In this document: positions 46,501-55,291 of the stretch, piece after piece
Numbering within the stretch: the first letter of the stretch is position 1
Layout of the letters: every line of letters begins with the position of its first letter
Assembly (NCBI GenBank): GCA_019634625.1
Contig: JAHCBA010000011.1
Span: forward strand, 116,084 to 180,083
Direction of reading: 5' to 3'
Source: Verrucomicrobiia bacterium
GTDB lineage: Bacteria > Verrucomicrobiota > Verrucomicrobiia > Limisphaerales > CAIMTB01
Length of the DNA: 64,000 nucleotides
Made by a program: the position numbers and the translations under genes
The notes under the pieces: model-generated
Database searches by the model: none
What the model was told of the DNA's origin: nothing
The model's input: only the letters and a program-made list of their open reading frames with translations

Positions 46501-49500
46501 GGGCGACGACCAGCCGGGTGTGCCGACCACGATCACGGCCATCTCCTCCAACACCTCGCTGGTGGATTCCGCAGGGCTCGTCTTCGAAGGAACCGGTGCA
46601 AACCGGACTCTTGTGATCACACCGAAGCAGGATCAACACGGTGAAACATTCATTACCGTGACCGCAACCGTTGGCGGCACCACCTCCTCCGACACGTTCA
46701 AACTCACGGTTACCTCTGTGGACGATCCGCCTGCGATCGGCGCCATCGCTACTCAGAACATCCCCGCAGGTCTCATCCGGGGACCGATCAGTTTCACCGT
46801 GGACGACCCGGACAGCGCGCTGAGTTCCATTGAGGTGACGGCGACGTCCTCGAATCCGTCCCTTCTGCCCAATTCGCACCTTCGGCTCGCGGTGGATCCA
46901 GCCGATGCGACGGGCCGGACACGTCTGCTGACCATCCTCCCGAACGGGAATCAGACAGGGCAGTCCGAGGTTACCCTGGTTGCCACCGACCCGACGAACC
47001 AGAAGGGGACCCGCACCTTCCTCGTTGAGTTCCGTCCCAATCTCTCCTACGCGAATGCCGGCAGAATCGACATTCGTGATAATGCCACGGCGCTGCCCTA
47101 TCCCTCGGTCATCAATGTCTCCGGTATCGAAGGAGCGGTCAGTGGGGTGAAGGTGACGCTCCTCGGCCTTACGCACACCTTCCCGGACGATGTGGCGCTC
47201 CTCCTGGTCTCGCCCGATAACTCGAAGAAGGTCGTGCTCCTGGCCAACACCGGCGGCGGCGCCCCGACCAACTCGGTCAGCGGATTGATCATGACCTTCG
47301 ATGACGCGGGGGCCGCGCTCACGACGGACGGGAGACTGCGTCATGGAACATTCCGCCCGTCAAACTTCGGCATCGACGCGGCCGGGAACAACTTCCCCCC
47401 GCCCGCACCGACCGGCCCTTACGGAAGCAGCCTCTCCGATTTCAACGGAATCAATCCCAACGGGGATTGGAAACTCTACGCCTTCGACGACACCTTCTCC
47501 GACTTCGGAGCGATCGATCGAGGCTGGATCCTGGTGATCGAGACTGCTCCCACCATCCTCCCCATCCCCGATCAGGTTACTGACGAAGACATCACCCTCC
47601 AGGTGCCCATTATTCTCAGCGACGCGGACACCCCCGCCAATCTGTTGAGGTCATGGGCATTGTCCTCCGATGAGAATCTGGTCTCGAATACGAACCTCAC
47701 GGTTCTTCCGACCAATACCTTCCAGCGGACACTCACCATCGTCCCGAATGCAGACCGGCACGGGACCAATATCATTACCGTATTCGTCGCTGATGAACGC
47801 AATACGACCAATTCCCGCCAATTCGCACTGAGGGTTCGTCCCGTGGACGATCCGCCCATCGTGAGCACCGCCACCAATCTCGTCCGGATCAACGAGGACA
47901 CCACGACCAACATCGTCTTCCTGGTTCGGGACATCGACTCGATTCTCTCGGTCACGAATGCGACCGTGACGTCCAGCAATCCGGCGCTGGTGCCGAATAC
48001 GACCACCAACCTGATTCTCACCGGACCCGTCAGCATTCCGGCTGGGGACGAGGGCGCCATGAATGTCAACGTGGTTCCGCTCCCGAATCAGTACGGGGAA
48101 GCCATCCTCACCTTCAGCATCCGGGACGCGACCACAACTGTGAATCGCGACGTCACGTTGATTGTTAACCCTGTCAACGATCCTCCCACCATTGGAGGAT
48201 TTCCGGCGACGACCAACGTCATCGCGGGTGGTTCGCTCCTCAATATTCCGTTCACGGTGGGCGATCTGGAAACCCCTGCCCGAAATCTGGTGGTCACGAG
48301 GGAAACCTCTGATGCAACCCGAATCCCCCTTGAGAACATCATCCTGGGTGGGGCGGACGCGAACCGCTTCCTGTCCCTCACCACGATCGGGACCGGGGCG
48401 GCGAGTGTGACCATCACGGTGCGGGTCTCGGACGGGGAACTCACTGCCTCGACCAGCTTCGTCGTCAACATCACACCGGCTCCTGGAGCCACCTTCGCGA
48501 ACACCGGAGCCATCACGATCCGGGACAACAACACAGCCACCCCGTACCCCTCGGTCATTCCGGTCGGAGGCCTGCTCGGTGGCATCCACAGCGTCTCCGT
48601 ACGTCTCGACGGCTTCAGTCACACGGCGCCTGATGACGTGGATATCCTGCTGGTGAGCCCGAGCGGCGCGAAGATCATTCTCCTCTCCGATGCCGGCGGT
48701 GCGATTCCCGTCAGCAACGCAAGGCTGGTGTTTGCCGATTCGGCATCCGCCGTGGTGCCCGATAATGGTCCGCTCGTATCCGGCACTTACCGGCCGACCA
48801 ACTATGGCGATGACGACACCTTCTCCGGAGTCGCGGCCCCGTACACCGGTCGGCTCAGTGATCTGGTTGGCACCAATCCCAACGGCAACTGGTCTCTCTA
48901 CGTCGTGGACGACACGGCAGGGCACGCGGGCCAGATCGCTCAGGGGTGGACCCTCGACATCGTCACGGCACCGACGATCGAACTCGTCGCTGGAACGCCG
49001 GCTCCCCTCGTTCAGAACGAAGATACGCCGGCCAACGCGACCGTCGTCGTTCGCGATGCCGACACGCCTACCACTCCTAAGGATGATCTCCTTCTGAGTT
49101 ACGCCTCCTCGAATCCGACCCTGGTTCCGCCGGCGTCTCCTAATGTTCGGGCAACGGACGTGGGAGGAACGGTGCCCTCCGGTGTCAACTACGTTCTTAC
49201 GGTCATTCCGGGGACCAATCAGCCAGCCAGCAATCTGAGGTCCACCAACCTGCTTACTGTCACGGTCACCCGGAAGGCTGACGGTGCGCGATCCAGCGTG
49301 GTCATCACCAACGTTGTCGAGCCCGTCAACGACGCACCCGTGATTTCTCGAATCACCGAGAAGTCCACCCAGGAAGGAAGGCCGCTGAGCTTCTCATTCC
49401 TGGTGAGCGATGTGGATTCCTCGCCTGCGGATCTCAGGATCCGGGCTGAGTCCTTCAATCCATCAGTGATCGCTTCCACAAACCTGCTGTTCTTCGGAAC

Positions 49501-52500
49501 CAGCAACTTCCTGGCCACGCTTCCATCGAACGAGATCGAACTGACGATGGTTCCTGGAAGCGCTGGAACGGCAACGATTCGGATCACCGTGGAGGACCTC
49601 ACGAGGCCGTTCCCGCCGCCTCATACCGTCCAGACGGAGTTCCTGTTCCGGGTCATCGAAGTTGACGATCCGCCAACCATCAGCCAGATCCCTGACATCA
49701 CGGCCCGGGCTGGCGAGAGCACGACGAACATTGTGTTCACCATTGCCGATCCGGACAGCTCAACGCTGACGCTGACAGCCAGCTCCTCGAATCAGGCTCT
49801 GGTTCGGAACGCGGCGATTGTCATCAATCAACTCTCCGGGCCTCCCGGGAGCCGGACTGTGCAGATCACGCCGGAACTCGCGGTCACCGGGACCACAACG
49901 ATCACCATCGTGGTGTCGGATGGAACCACGTCCGTGCCGATGAGCTTCCCTGTGACCGTGGTGGAAAGTCGCGAGCGTGGATACGGCAACAATCAGCGTA
50001 TCTTCATCAACGACAACGGCCCGAGCGCACCGTACCCGTCGGTCATTCAGGTTCCGGATCTCATCGGGGAGATCTCCCGAATCCGGGTGGCCGTGGATGG
50101 GTTCGCCCATCGCTTCCCGCAGGATGTGGACATGCTCCTGGTTGCTCCTGATGGAACACGCACGTTGCTCATGAGCGACGCCGGTGGAAGCAGTTCGGTC
50201 ACCAACGTCAATCTGGTCTTCGATCAGGAAGCTGCGGGGCTGGTCTCGCAGGGCGCTCCTGTTACCAGCGGGACCTATCGGCCCAGCAACTACGACGGCA
50301 ACAACGATCCGTTTGCAGCCCCGGCCCCGGCGGGACCCTACACCAGCACGCTCGCCGACTTCGTCGGAAGGATTCCCACGGGCGACTGGAGGCTGTTCAT
50401 CATGGATGACACGCCGTCGGACTCGGGATTCGTCAACGGAGGCTGGCGCCTGTTGATCGAGACGCGTCCCTACCTGACGGGCCTCGGCAATGTGACAGTG
50501 GCGGAGGACACCGAGTTCCGTGTTCCCTTCACGGTGGTTGAGGAGTCCTTTGTCCCGCACGATTTCACATTCCGTGCGGTCTCATCCAATCCGACGCTGA
50601 TCCCGACTGGAAATGTGACGTTCTCGGGATCCGGCACCAGCTGGAGCATGCACGTCGTTCCAGGAACCGATGCCTTCGGCGAGGCGAACCTTACCGTGTT
50701 CGCCAAGAACGCCTTCGGCCAGGAAGTCAGCCAGACCATCCTGGTGCGGGTGAATCCGGTGAACGATGCGCCCTTCGTGACCGATGTCTCCGATCAACTG
50801 ATCTTCTCCGGCACGCAGACATCGCCCATCGAGTTCAATTACGGGGATGCCGAGACCCCGGTTCGGAACCTGATCCTCAGGGTGTCCTCATCCAACACGC
50901 GCCTCATCCCCACCAACAACGTGGTGATCTTTGGCGGGACGCTGACAATCACCCCTGTTGGCAATCTGAGCGGGTCCTCCGATATCACCATCACGGTGAT
51001 CGACGCCGAGGGATTGACTGCGAGCACGACGTTCGAAGTCACCGTCATTCCGGCCCTGCATCTGCAATATGCGAATGCCGAGCCAATCGTCATCCGCGAC
51101 AATCTGACTGCAAACCCCTATCCTTCGACCATTGAGGTGGCCGGGGTGGACAGCACGGTTGCCCGTGTGACCGTAACCTTGGCTGATCTCTCGCATCCCT
51201 TCCCGGCGGACATCGACGTTCTCCTGGTGGGTCCCGCCGGGCAGAAGATCATATTGATGAGCGATGCCGGCGGCAGCGGAAGCCTCAGCCGGGCGCGCCT
51301 CACCTTGGATGATCGGGCCGCAAGCGAACTGCCGTTCAACCCGACCGTTCCGATTGCGAGCGGTACCTATCGCCCAACCAACCATCAAGGTGGTGATACC
51401 TTCCCGGCTCCGGCCCCGGCGCCCCCGTATGGGTCCGCCCTCAGTGCCTTTGCGGGAACCGACGCGAACGGCACCTGGTCGCTGTATGTTGTGGACGATG
51501 CGGCCCCGGACGCCGGTCTTATTGCCGGAGGCTGGATCCTGAACATCTACACCACGGATCCGACCATCGCTCCGATTGCGGATCAGACGACGCCGGAGAA
51601 CACGCCGCTGGAAGTGGGCATCCTGATCGAGGATGCGGACACCCCGGCCGCCAATCTGATCACGGCAGCCTCGACGGACAACCCGGGGCTCCTCACGCTG
51701 GCCATCACCGGAACGGGTACAACCCGGACGCTCACCATTACCCCGCGTGGTTCGGAAAGTGGGGAAGGTAATGTCACAGTGGCCGTGACCGACGGCACCG
51801 GCATCGCCTCCACGACGTTCCGGGTGGTAGTCACCCCGGTGAACGCTCCCCCGATCCTGAGTGGTTTGGCCGATTTCACCACAGCCGCCAATCGCCCGGC
51901 ACGCCTGCCCTTCCTGGTTTCCGACCGGGAGACTCCGGCTGCCGACATTGTGGTTACCGCCACGCTCTCGACGCCAGGGCTCGGGACTGTGGAACTCGAG
52001 GGCGAGGATGAGGCGCGGTTGCTGACGTTCCGTCCTTCCGGGGAGCAGGGGCTTGGATTCATCACCGTCGTGGCCCACGACGGCGAGGTGGGTACGACCA
52101 ACATCATCGCGGTCACCGTGGGTGCACCGTACATCCTCACGATCTCGACGATTCCCGACCAGACGGTCCTGGAAGGTCAGGTTCGGACGGTGCCCTTCAC
52201 GGTCTCGGGATCAGAGTCCGGGAATCTCGTGGTTACCGCCGAGGCTGAGGGAACGGAGTTGGTGGACCGGGTTACCGTAACCGGGAGCGGGTCGGAGTTC
52301 ACACTCACGATCGTACTGGTGAGCGGGCAAACCGGAAGCGATGTCATCACCGTCACGGCGACGGATGAGTTGGGACTCGGAACCACCAGCTTTGGCCTCA
52401 CGGTGACGCCGCTGAACGGGCCTGTGCTGGGTCGGATTCCGGATCAACGCACGCCCGTGAACATCCCCGTGGTGGTGGTGCTCGACGTGATGGATCCCGA

Positions 52501-53203
52501 CACTCCGATCGCATCGCTCGGGTACACCTGGGACACCTCCAATCCGAGCATCGTGCAGAGCGTGCTGTTCGGACTGCGCGGAGATGGACGCATCGCGGCC
52601 ACCATCAATCCGGTTCAGGGGGCCATCGGCCTGGCGACGGTGACCATCTCGGCAGACGATGGGAACATCAAGGTAAGCCAAAGCTTCCTGTTCGAAGTGT
52701 TCGAGGTTCCGAACCTGCCGCCGACCCTCGGACCGATCGGTGATCAGACCACGACAGCCAACACGCCGGTGGTAATCCCGCTGGCCGTTGCCGACCCCGA
52801 CACTGCCTTGGCGCAGTTGGTGTTGTCGTCGAGCACTTCCAACCCGGGCCTGGTGAGCGGGGTCACCTTCGACATCAGCTCAGGCGCTGCGGTTGCGACG
52901 ATCGGTCTGGTGACGGACGCCACCGGGATCGCGACGGTGACGATCTCGGTCAATGACGGGAAGACCACTGTGTCGCGTACCTTTGCCCTTTCGGTTTCGG
53001 AAGGTACTGCGGCCCCGGTGGTGTCGAAGCCGACCCTGAGCGTGGTTGGCGGGGTGGTGACGATCACCGTCACGTGGTCGGGTGGTGGGGAGCTTGAGAC
53101 TGCCACTTCGCCGAACGGACCCTGGACCGGAACGGGGAACACCAGCGGTTCCTTCTCGGAAGCGGCTTCCGGGTTGAACAAGTACTACCGCGTTCGACGG
53201 TAA
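43517..53203 (+). CDS. Giant secreted protein with seven P-domain-like and many cadherin/Ig-like modules
   Basis: Protein of 3228 residues with a signal peptide (about 1-34, ending ALGQG). Seven proprotein-convertase P-domain-like modules of about 160-180 residues begin near 40, 427, 798, 1178, 1658, 2154 and 2516. Each has YPS.I.V.G..G.I..V.VTL, D.D.LLV.P.G....L.SDAGG, SGTYRPTNY and NGTWSLYVVDD.....G.I.GGW.L.I. Between them lie pairs or triples of about 100-residue cadherin/Ig-like units with NEDTP, SSNP.LVP and VNDPPTI. After 2683 only such units follow, ending GPWTGTGNTSGS and YYRVRR. No protease domain, membrane anchor or sorting signal is seen. Probably an extracellular, calcium-binding adhesin or matrix protein; function inferred. 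Good AAGGA RBS. Confidence 0.85.
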   Translation: MNSAVKQLPRSFANAIGSWATLLSVLLAWPALGQGLPLTNPGTITINDARFELGVNVPSAASPYPSSIVTSNLLGQLQRVAVTLNSLSHSYAADVDVLLVRAEDNARIVLLSDVGLGFPFNNINLTLDATASSSLPAASAIPSGTFRPTNFDPAGEIADTWDIPGHPNRVAGPYTGTLGSLVGTSPNGTWRLFVVDDKFNDVGTIGGWTVRLWTTPVFTKVPTSVTNKEDTQFSIAFEIDDSDTPLDQLGLSASSSNTNIIANSAFSFSGTGKTRTLTFTPRPNQNTAASGPVTVTIALSDSISTGASAILAPVEVHVEAVNDAPTIAINANTLQVAQGQLSTNLLFAVVADVDDDVDTLTLFASSSNTNVIPNDHVFFTRGINGTNFFAITPKAAAVGTATVQIGVSDGKTNSVTPIVVTVVPAAHAVFGNATTIAIPEAGVATPYPTSVTVSNVPGLIGKITVTLADFNHEFPNDVDILLAKQGGPAVVLMGQAGGSTPVVNARLTFDDAASAAIPASAPIVSGTYRPADYSPESLPSPAPASPYGTALDAFHAINPNGTWSLYVVDRASGEAGRLQGGFILNIFPAPVISGLPATVTTNEDTPVTIDFTATDYDGSVTNVTAFAIDSSGAPLAGFVNGVATLSGNNVSLRLTPVANVFGTNNVRVIAQDNSGGHRATNSFELRIDSVNDVPTISAIVKQTTYAGVPVQNVPFTVADVETPAGALQVTVHSSNVKILPTSSIALGGSGGARTVTLYPVGNEPGTVTVTLTVTDDNVPPASSSTSFDLDVLQPPSPLFVNANPIIIEDTGAGGGVAKAVPYPSSITVNGVQGEIQKVIVTLVGFQHPFPEDVDMLLVGPNNHRVVIMSDAGGTVAAGPITLILDDDASTALPAGSGLTSGIFRPTNHDIGGADVFPDAPTGGTVGTTLGSFVPFNITPNGTWSLYVVDDTGNSKGAGATIAGGWMINFVTAARLADIPDQVTQEDVVRRVGINLGDDQPGVPTTITAISSNTSLVDSAGLVFEGTGANRTLVITPKQDQHGETFITVTATVGGTTSSDTFKLTVTSVDDPPAIGAIATQNIPAGLIRGPISFTVDDPDSALSSIEVTATSSNPSLLPNSHLRLAVDPADATGRTRLLTILPNGNQTGQSEVTLVATDPTNQKGTRTFLVEFRPNLSYANAGRIDIRDNATALPYPSVINVSGIEGAVSGVKVTLLGLTHTFPDDVALLLVSPDNSKKVVLLANTGGGAPTNSVSGLIMTFDDAGAALTTDGRLRHGTFRPSNFGIDAAGNNFPPPAPTGPYGSSLSDFNGINPNGDWKLYAFDDTFSDFGAIDRGWILVIETAPTILPIPDQVTDEDITLQVPIILSDADTPANLLRSWALSSDENLVSNTNLTVLPTNTFQRTLTIVPNADRHGTNIITVFVADERNTTNSRQFALRVRPVDDPPIVSTATNLVRINEDTTTNIVFLVRDIDSILSVTNATVTSSNPALVPNTTTNLILTGPVSIPAGDEGAMNVNVVPLPNQYGEAILTFSIRDATTTVNRDVTLIVNPVNDPPTIGGFPATTNVIAGGSLLNIPFTVGDLETPARNLVVTRETSDATRIPLENIILGGADANRFLSLTTIGTGAASVTITVRVSDGELTASTSFVVNITPAPGATFANTGAITIRDNNTATPYPSVIPVGGLLGGIHSVSVRLDGFSHTAPDDVDILLVSPSGAKIILLSDAGGAIPVSNARLVFADSASAVVPDNGPLVSGTYRPTNYGDDDTFSGVAAPYTGRLSDLVGTNPNGNWSLYVVDDTAGHAGQIAQGWTLDIVTAPTIELVAGTPAPLVQNEDTPANATVVVRDADTPTTPKDDLLLSYASSNPTLVPPASPNVRATDVGGTVPSGVNYVLTVIPGTNQPASNLRSTNLLTVTVTRKADGARSSVVITNVVEPVNDAPVISRITEKSTQEGRPLSFSFLVSDVDSSPADLRIRAESFNPSVIASTNLLFFGTSNFLATLPSNEIELTMVPGSAGTATIRITVEDLTRPFPPPHTVQTEFLFRVIEVDDPPTISQIPDITARAGESTTNIVFTIADPDSSTLTLTASSSNQALVRNAAIVINQLSGPPGSRTVQITPELAVTGTTTITIVVSDGTTSVPMSFPVTVVESRERGYGNNQRIFINDNGPSAPYPSVIQVPDLIGEISRIRVAVDGFAHRFPQDVDMLLVAPDGTRTLLMSDAGGSSSVTNVNLVFDQEAAGLVSQGAPVTSGTYRPSNYDGNNDPFAAPAPAGPYTSTLADFVGRIPTGDWRLFIMDDTPSDSGFVNGGWRLLIETRPYLTGLGNVTVAEDTEFRVPFTVVEESFVPHDFTFRAVSSNPTLIPTGNVTFSGSGTSWSMHVVPGTDAFGEANLTVFAKNAFGQEVSQTILVRVNPVNDAPFVTDVSDQLIFSGTQTSPIEFNYGDAETPVRNLILRVSSSNTRLIPTNNVVIFGGTLTITPVGNLSGSSDITITVIDAEGLTASTTFEVTVIPALHLQYANAEPIVIRDNLTANPYPSTIEVAGVDSTVARVTVTLADLSHPFPADIDVLLVGPAGQKIILMSDAGGSGSLSRARLTLDDRAASELPFNPTVPIASGTYRPTNHQGGDTFPAPAPAPPYGSALSAFAGTDANGTWSLYVVDDAAPDAGLIAGGWILNIYTTDPTIAPIADQTTPENTPLEVGILIEDADTPAANLITAASTDNPGLLTLAITGTGTTRTLTITPRGSESGEGNVTVAVTDGTGIASTTFRVVVTPVNAPPILSGLADFTTAANRPARLPFLVSDRETPAADIVVTATLSTPGLGTVELEGEDEARLLTFRPSGEQGLGFITVVAHDGEVGTTNIIAVTVGAPYILTISTIPDQTVLEGQVRTVPFTVSGSESGNLVVTAEAEGTELVDRVTVTGSGSEFTLTIVLVSGQTGSDVITVTATDELGLGTTSFGLTVTPLNGPVLGRIPDQRTPVNIPVVVVLDVMDPDTPIASLGYTWDTSNPSIVQSVLFGLRGDGRIAATINPVQGAIGLATVTISADDGNIKVSQSFLFEVFEVPNLPPTLGPIGDQTTTANTPVVIPLAVADPDTALAQLVLSSSTSNPGLVSGVTFDISSGAAVATIGLVTDATGIATVTISVNDGKTTVSRTFALSVSEGTAAPVVSKPTLSVVGGVVTITVTWSGGGELETATSPNGPWTGTGNTSGSFSEAASGLNKYYRVRR

Positions 53204-53235
53204 GCAGCGTTAAGGGCTGTCATAGACCCATATCG

Positions 53236-53263
53236 AGAGGCCGGATCGCAAGATCCGGCCTCT
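53236..53263 (+). terminator. Strong terminator-like hairpin after the giant gene
   Basis: AGAGGCCGGATC pairs perfectly with GATCCGGCCTCT around a GCAA tetraloop, 33 bases after the stop. The T tract is poor (GCGTCTTG). Confidence 0.75.
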
Positions 53264-53494
53264 GCGTCTTGAAGGGGGCAAGTTCCAGAGTGATTGGCGC
53301 AGGACCGGCTTCGGAGAGAAGCCAGGCGTCAAGTGCGTGAGATCCTTGTGCCCGGCCCGGGGCCAGAACGGAATGGCCCGGATTCTCGGAAACCGCCCCT
53401 CCGAATCGCATCCACTTCCTGAACAAGGCGCGGAGGCACGGCCCTGGAGGAGCCATGCGGCGAGGTGCCGGGTTCACCCGTGGAGGACTTCAGG

Positions 53495-53767
53495 TCAGAG
53501 ACAGGAATCTGGAAAGCGTTCCCGGATCATGCGCTCTATGCGGACGACCTCGGCTGGAGGAAAGAGGCGGCGGGGAACACGCCGCCGGACGGCATCGAGA
53601 AGAGCATTCCAATCCTCGAGTGGCGGTTCAGGCAGAGGCACCCAAGGTTCGGACCTGCGCAGGCGGGTATGAAACTGCCATTCGCCACCGTAGCGGCGGG
53701 CGTAAACATGGATCTTGAAACCTTCGGGGGAAGGGCGGGACCAGGCGATCTCAGACTTGATGGCCAT
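53495..53767 (-). CDS. Small unknown protein next to ispF
   Basis: Protein of 90 residues from MAIKSEIAWSRPSPEGFKIH. It continues VYARRYGGEWQFHTRLRRSE and PLEDWNALLDAVRRRVPRRL and ends RIERMIRERFPDSCL. Beta-rich start and a basic helical end; I do not recognise a family. It begins four bases after the ispF stop in the same direction, so it is likely co-transcribed. The in-frame extension upstream is ispF shadow. Confidence 0.68.
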   Translation of the reverse strand: MAIKSEIAWSRPSPEGFKIHVYARRYGGEWQFHTRLRRSEPWVPLPEPPLEDWNALLDAVRRRVPRRLFPPAEVVRIERMIRERFPDSCL

Positions 53768-53771
53768 GCTG

Positions 53772-54251
53772 CTATTCCGGCAGGTCCACCGAAGCAACCG
53801 CCATGGCGGCGATGCCTTCGCCGCGGCCCAGCGCTCCGATTCCTTCGTGCGTGGTCGCCTTGACCCCGACCCTCCGCAGATTGAGGTGGAGTGCCTGCGC
53901 AATGTTCTGTTTCATGGTCAGCACATAGGGTGCGATTTTGGGGTGCTCGGCAATGACCGTGGCATCCACATTGATCAACCGGCCCTCGTGGAACATCACC
54001 TGGCGGGCGGCCTCCTGGAGGAACACAGAACTGGGTGCATTGAGCCAGCGTGGATCGGTGTTCTTGAAGAAGTGGCCGATGTCGGGCTCTCCCAGCGCAC
54101 CGAGAATGGCGTCGCAGATGGCGTGCATCAGGGCATCGGCGTCGGAATGTCCGGCGAGTCCGTGGGTGTGAGGGATTTCCACCCCGCCCAGGATCAACTT
54201 CCTTCCGATCACAAGGGGATGGACGTCATAGCCAATACCGACGTGAATCAT
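53772..54251 (-). CDS. ispF: 2-C-methyl-D-erythritol 2,4-cyclodiphosphate synthase
   Basis: Forms the cyclic diphosphate in the MEP isoprenoid pathway; 159 residues, a trimer in known structures. GIGYDVHPLVIGRKLILGGV holds the Asp and His zinc ligands; GHSDADALMHAICDAILGAL holds the third His and the substrate Asp; EPDIGHFFKNTDPRW, VDATVIAEHPKIAPY and VKATTHEGIGALGRGEGIAA complete the family pattern. ispD is not adjacent. A small gene follows 4 bases downstream. Confidence 0.97.
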   Translation of the reverse strand: MIHVGIGYDVHPLVIGRKLILGGVEIPHTHGLAGHSDADALMHAICDAILGALGEPDIGHFFKNTDPRWLNAPSSVFLQEAARQVMFHEGRLINVDATVIAEHPKIAPYVLTMKQNIAQALHLNLRRVGVKATTHEGIGALGRGEGIAAMAVASVDLPE

Positions 54252-54322
54252 GGCAACAGGATAGTTGTCGCGAAGCTTCGGGTCACGCTGTCAGGCTGGA
54301 AAAGAAGAGGCTTGGACCTGGG

Positions 54323-55279
54323 TTATTGGGTTTCTCCCTTGGTGACGTGGAGGAACACTTTCTCAAGCCCGACTTCATCCTCGTACAATTCGACGACGGG
54401 AACTCCGGCCCGAACGAGACGGTCCGGGATGAAGGAAGGGTCGGCTTCATGGTCGGCGAAGGTGACTTTGATGCGATTCTCGAGGACTTCCGCCGCAAGG
54501 ACGCCCGGTTCTGAGCGCAGGAGCTGGGCGGCGTGCTCGAAGGGGGGGTGAACTCTGACCCAGTACACCGTGGGGTTGCCGAGTTGTTGCCTGGCGCCCT
54601 GCACGGGGCCGGCATAGATCAGGGATCCCTTTTCGAGGATGGCGACGCGATGACAGAGGGTCTGAAGCTCGCTGAGGATATGGGAGGAGATGATGATGGT
54701 CTTCCCCATGCGCTGCAGTTCCTGGAGGACGGCCATCATTTCGATGCGTGCCCGGGGATCCAGGCCGCTGGCGGGCTCGTCGAGGAGGAGGAGACGGGGG
54801 TCGTGGATGAGAACCCGTGCGAGGCCGAGGCGTTGCTGCATGCCGCGGCTGAGGGCGCCGATCAGGGTGCCGCGCTTTTCATGAAGTCCGACGAGGTCCA
54901 GAACATCGGCCACGGTACGGTCGCGTTGGGCGGAGGGGATGCGATAGCAGGCGCCGAAGAAGTCGAGGTATTCGGTGACCTCCATGTCCTTATACACGCC
55001 GAAGAAGTCAGGCATGTAGCCGATCAGATGACGGACATCATCCGCATGGGAGACGACATCGTGTCCGAAGACGGCTGCCTTTCCGGAGGAGGGGAGCAGA
55101 AATGTGGCGAGGATTCGGAGAGTGGTGGTCTTGCCGGCGCCATTGGAGCCGATGAAGCCGAAAAGTTCGCCCGGTTCCACGGTCAGGTTGAGTTGATCGA
55201 GGGCCACCAGCGAACCGTAGGTGCGGGTAAGCCCGAAGGTCTCGACCGCAGGCTGGGTTGGAGGGTTCATGACTGGCAT
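54323..55279 (-). CDS. ABC transporter ATP-binding protein (GldA/CcmA-like)
   Basis: Nucleotide-binding subunit of 318 residues. Walker A is GFIGSNGAGKTTTLRIL near residue 45, the signature LSRGMQQRLGLARVLIHDP, Walker B LLLLDEPASGLDPRARIEMM and the switch His in IIISSHILSEL. The C-terminal 90 residues (VYWVRVHPPFEHAAQLL...) are the extra domain of the DrrA/GldA class, exporters of lipids or drugs or membrane proteins. No ABC permease lies beside it; the upstream gene is a two-helix membrane protein. Met4 (55270) is an equally good start. Confidence 0.92.
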   Translation of the reverse strand: MPVMNPPTQPAVETFGLTRTYGSLVALDQLNLTVEPGELFGFIGSNGAGKTTTLRILATFLLPSSGKAAVFGHDVVSHADDVRHLIGYMPDFFGVYKDMEVTEYLDFFGACYRIPSAQRDRTVADVLDLVGLHEKRGTLIGALSRGMQQRLGLARVLIHDPRLLLLDEPASGLDPRARIEMMAVLQELQRMGKTIIISSHILSELQTLCHRVAILEKGSLIYAGPVQGARQQLGNPTVYWVRVHPPFEHAAQLLRSEPGVLAAEVLENRIKVTFADHEADPSFIPDRLVRAGVPVVELYEDEVGLEKVFLHVTKGETQ

Positions 55280-55291
55280 GCCGGCTAAGGA

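Noticed and set aside
43517..53203. Tandem or CRISPR-like repeats
   Set aside because: The repetition is at protein level, imperfect and over a kilobase long; it is one coding sequence.
53337..53672. Short plus-strand frames between the giant gene and ispF
   Set aside because: They overlap the better supported minus-strand 90-residue gene, are Arg-rich and lack a plausible start region.
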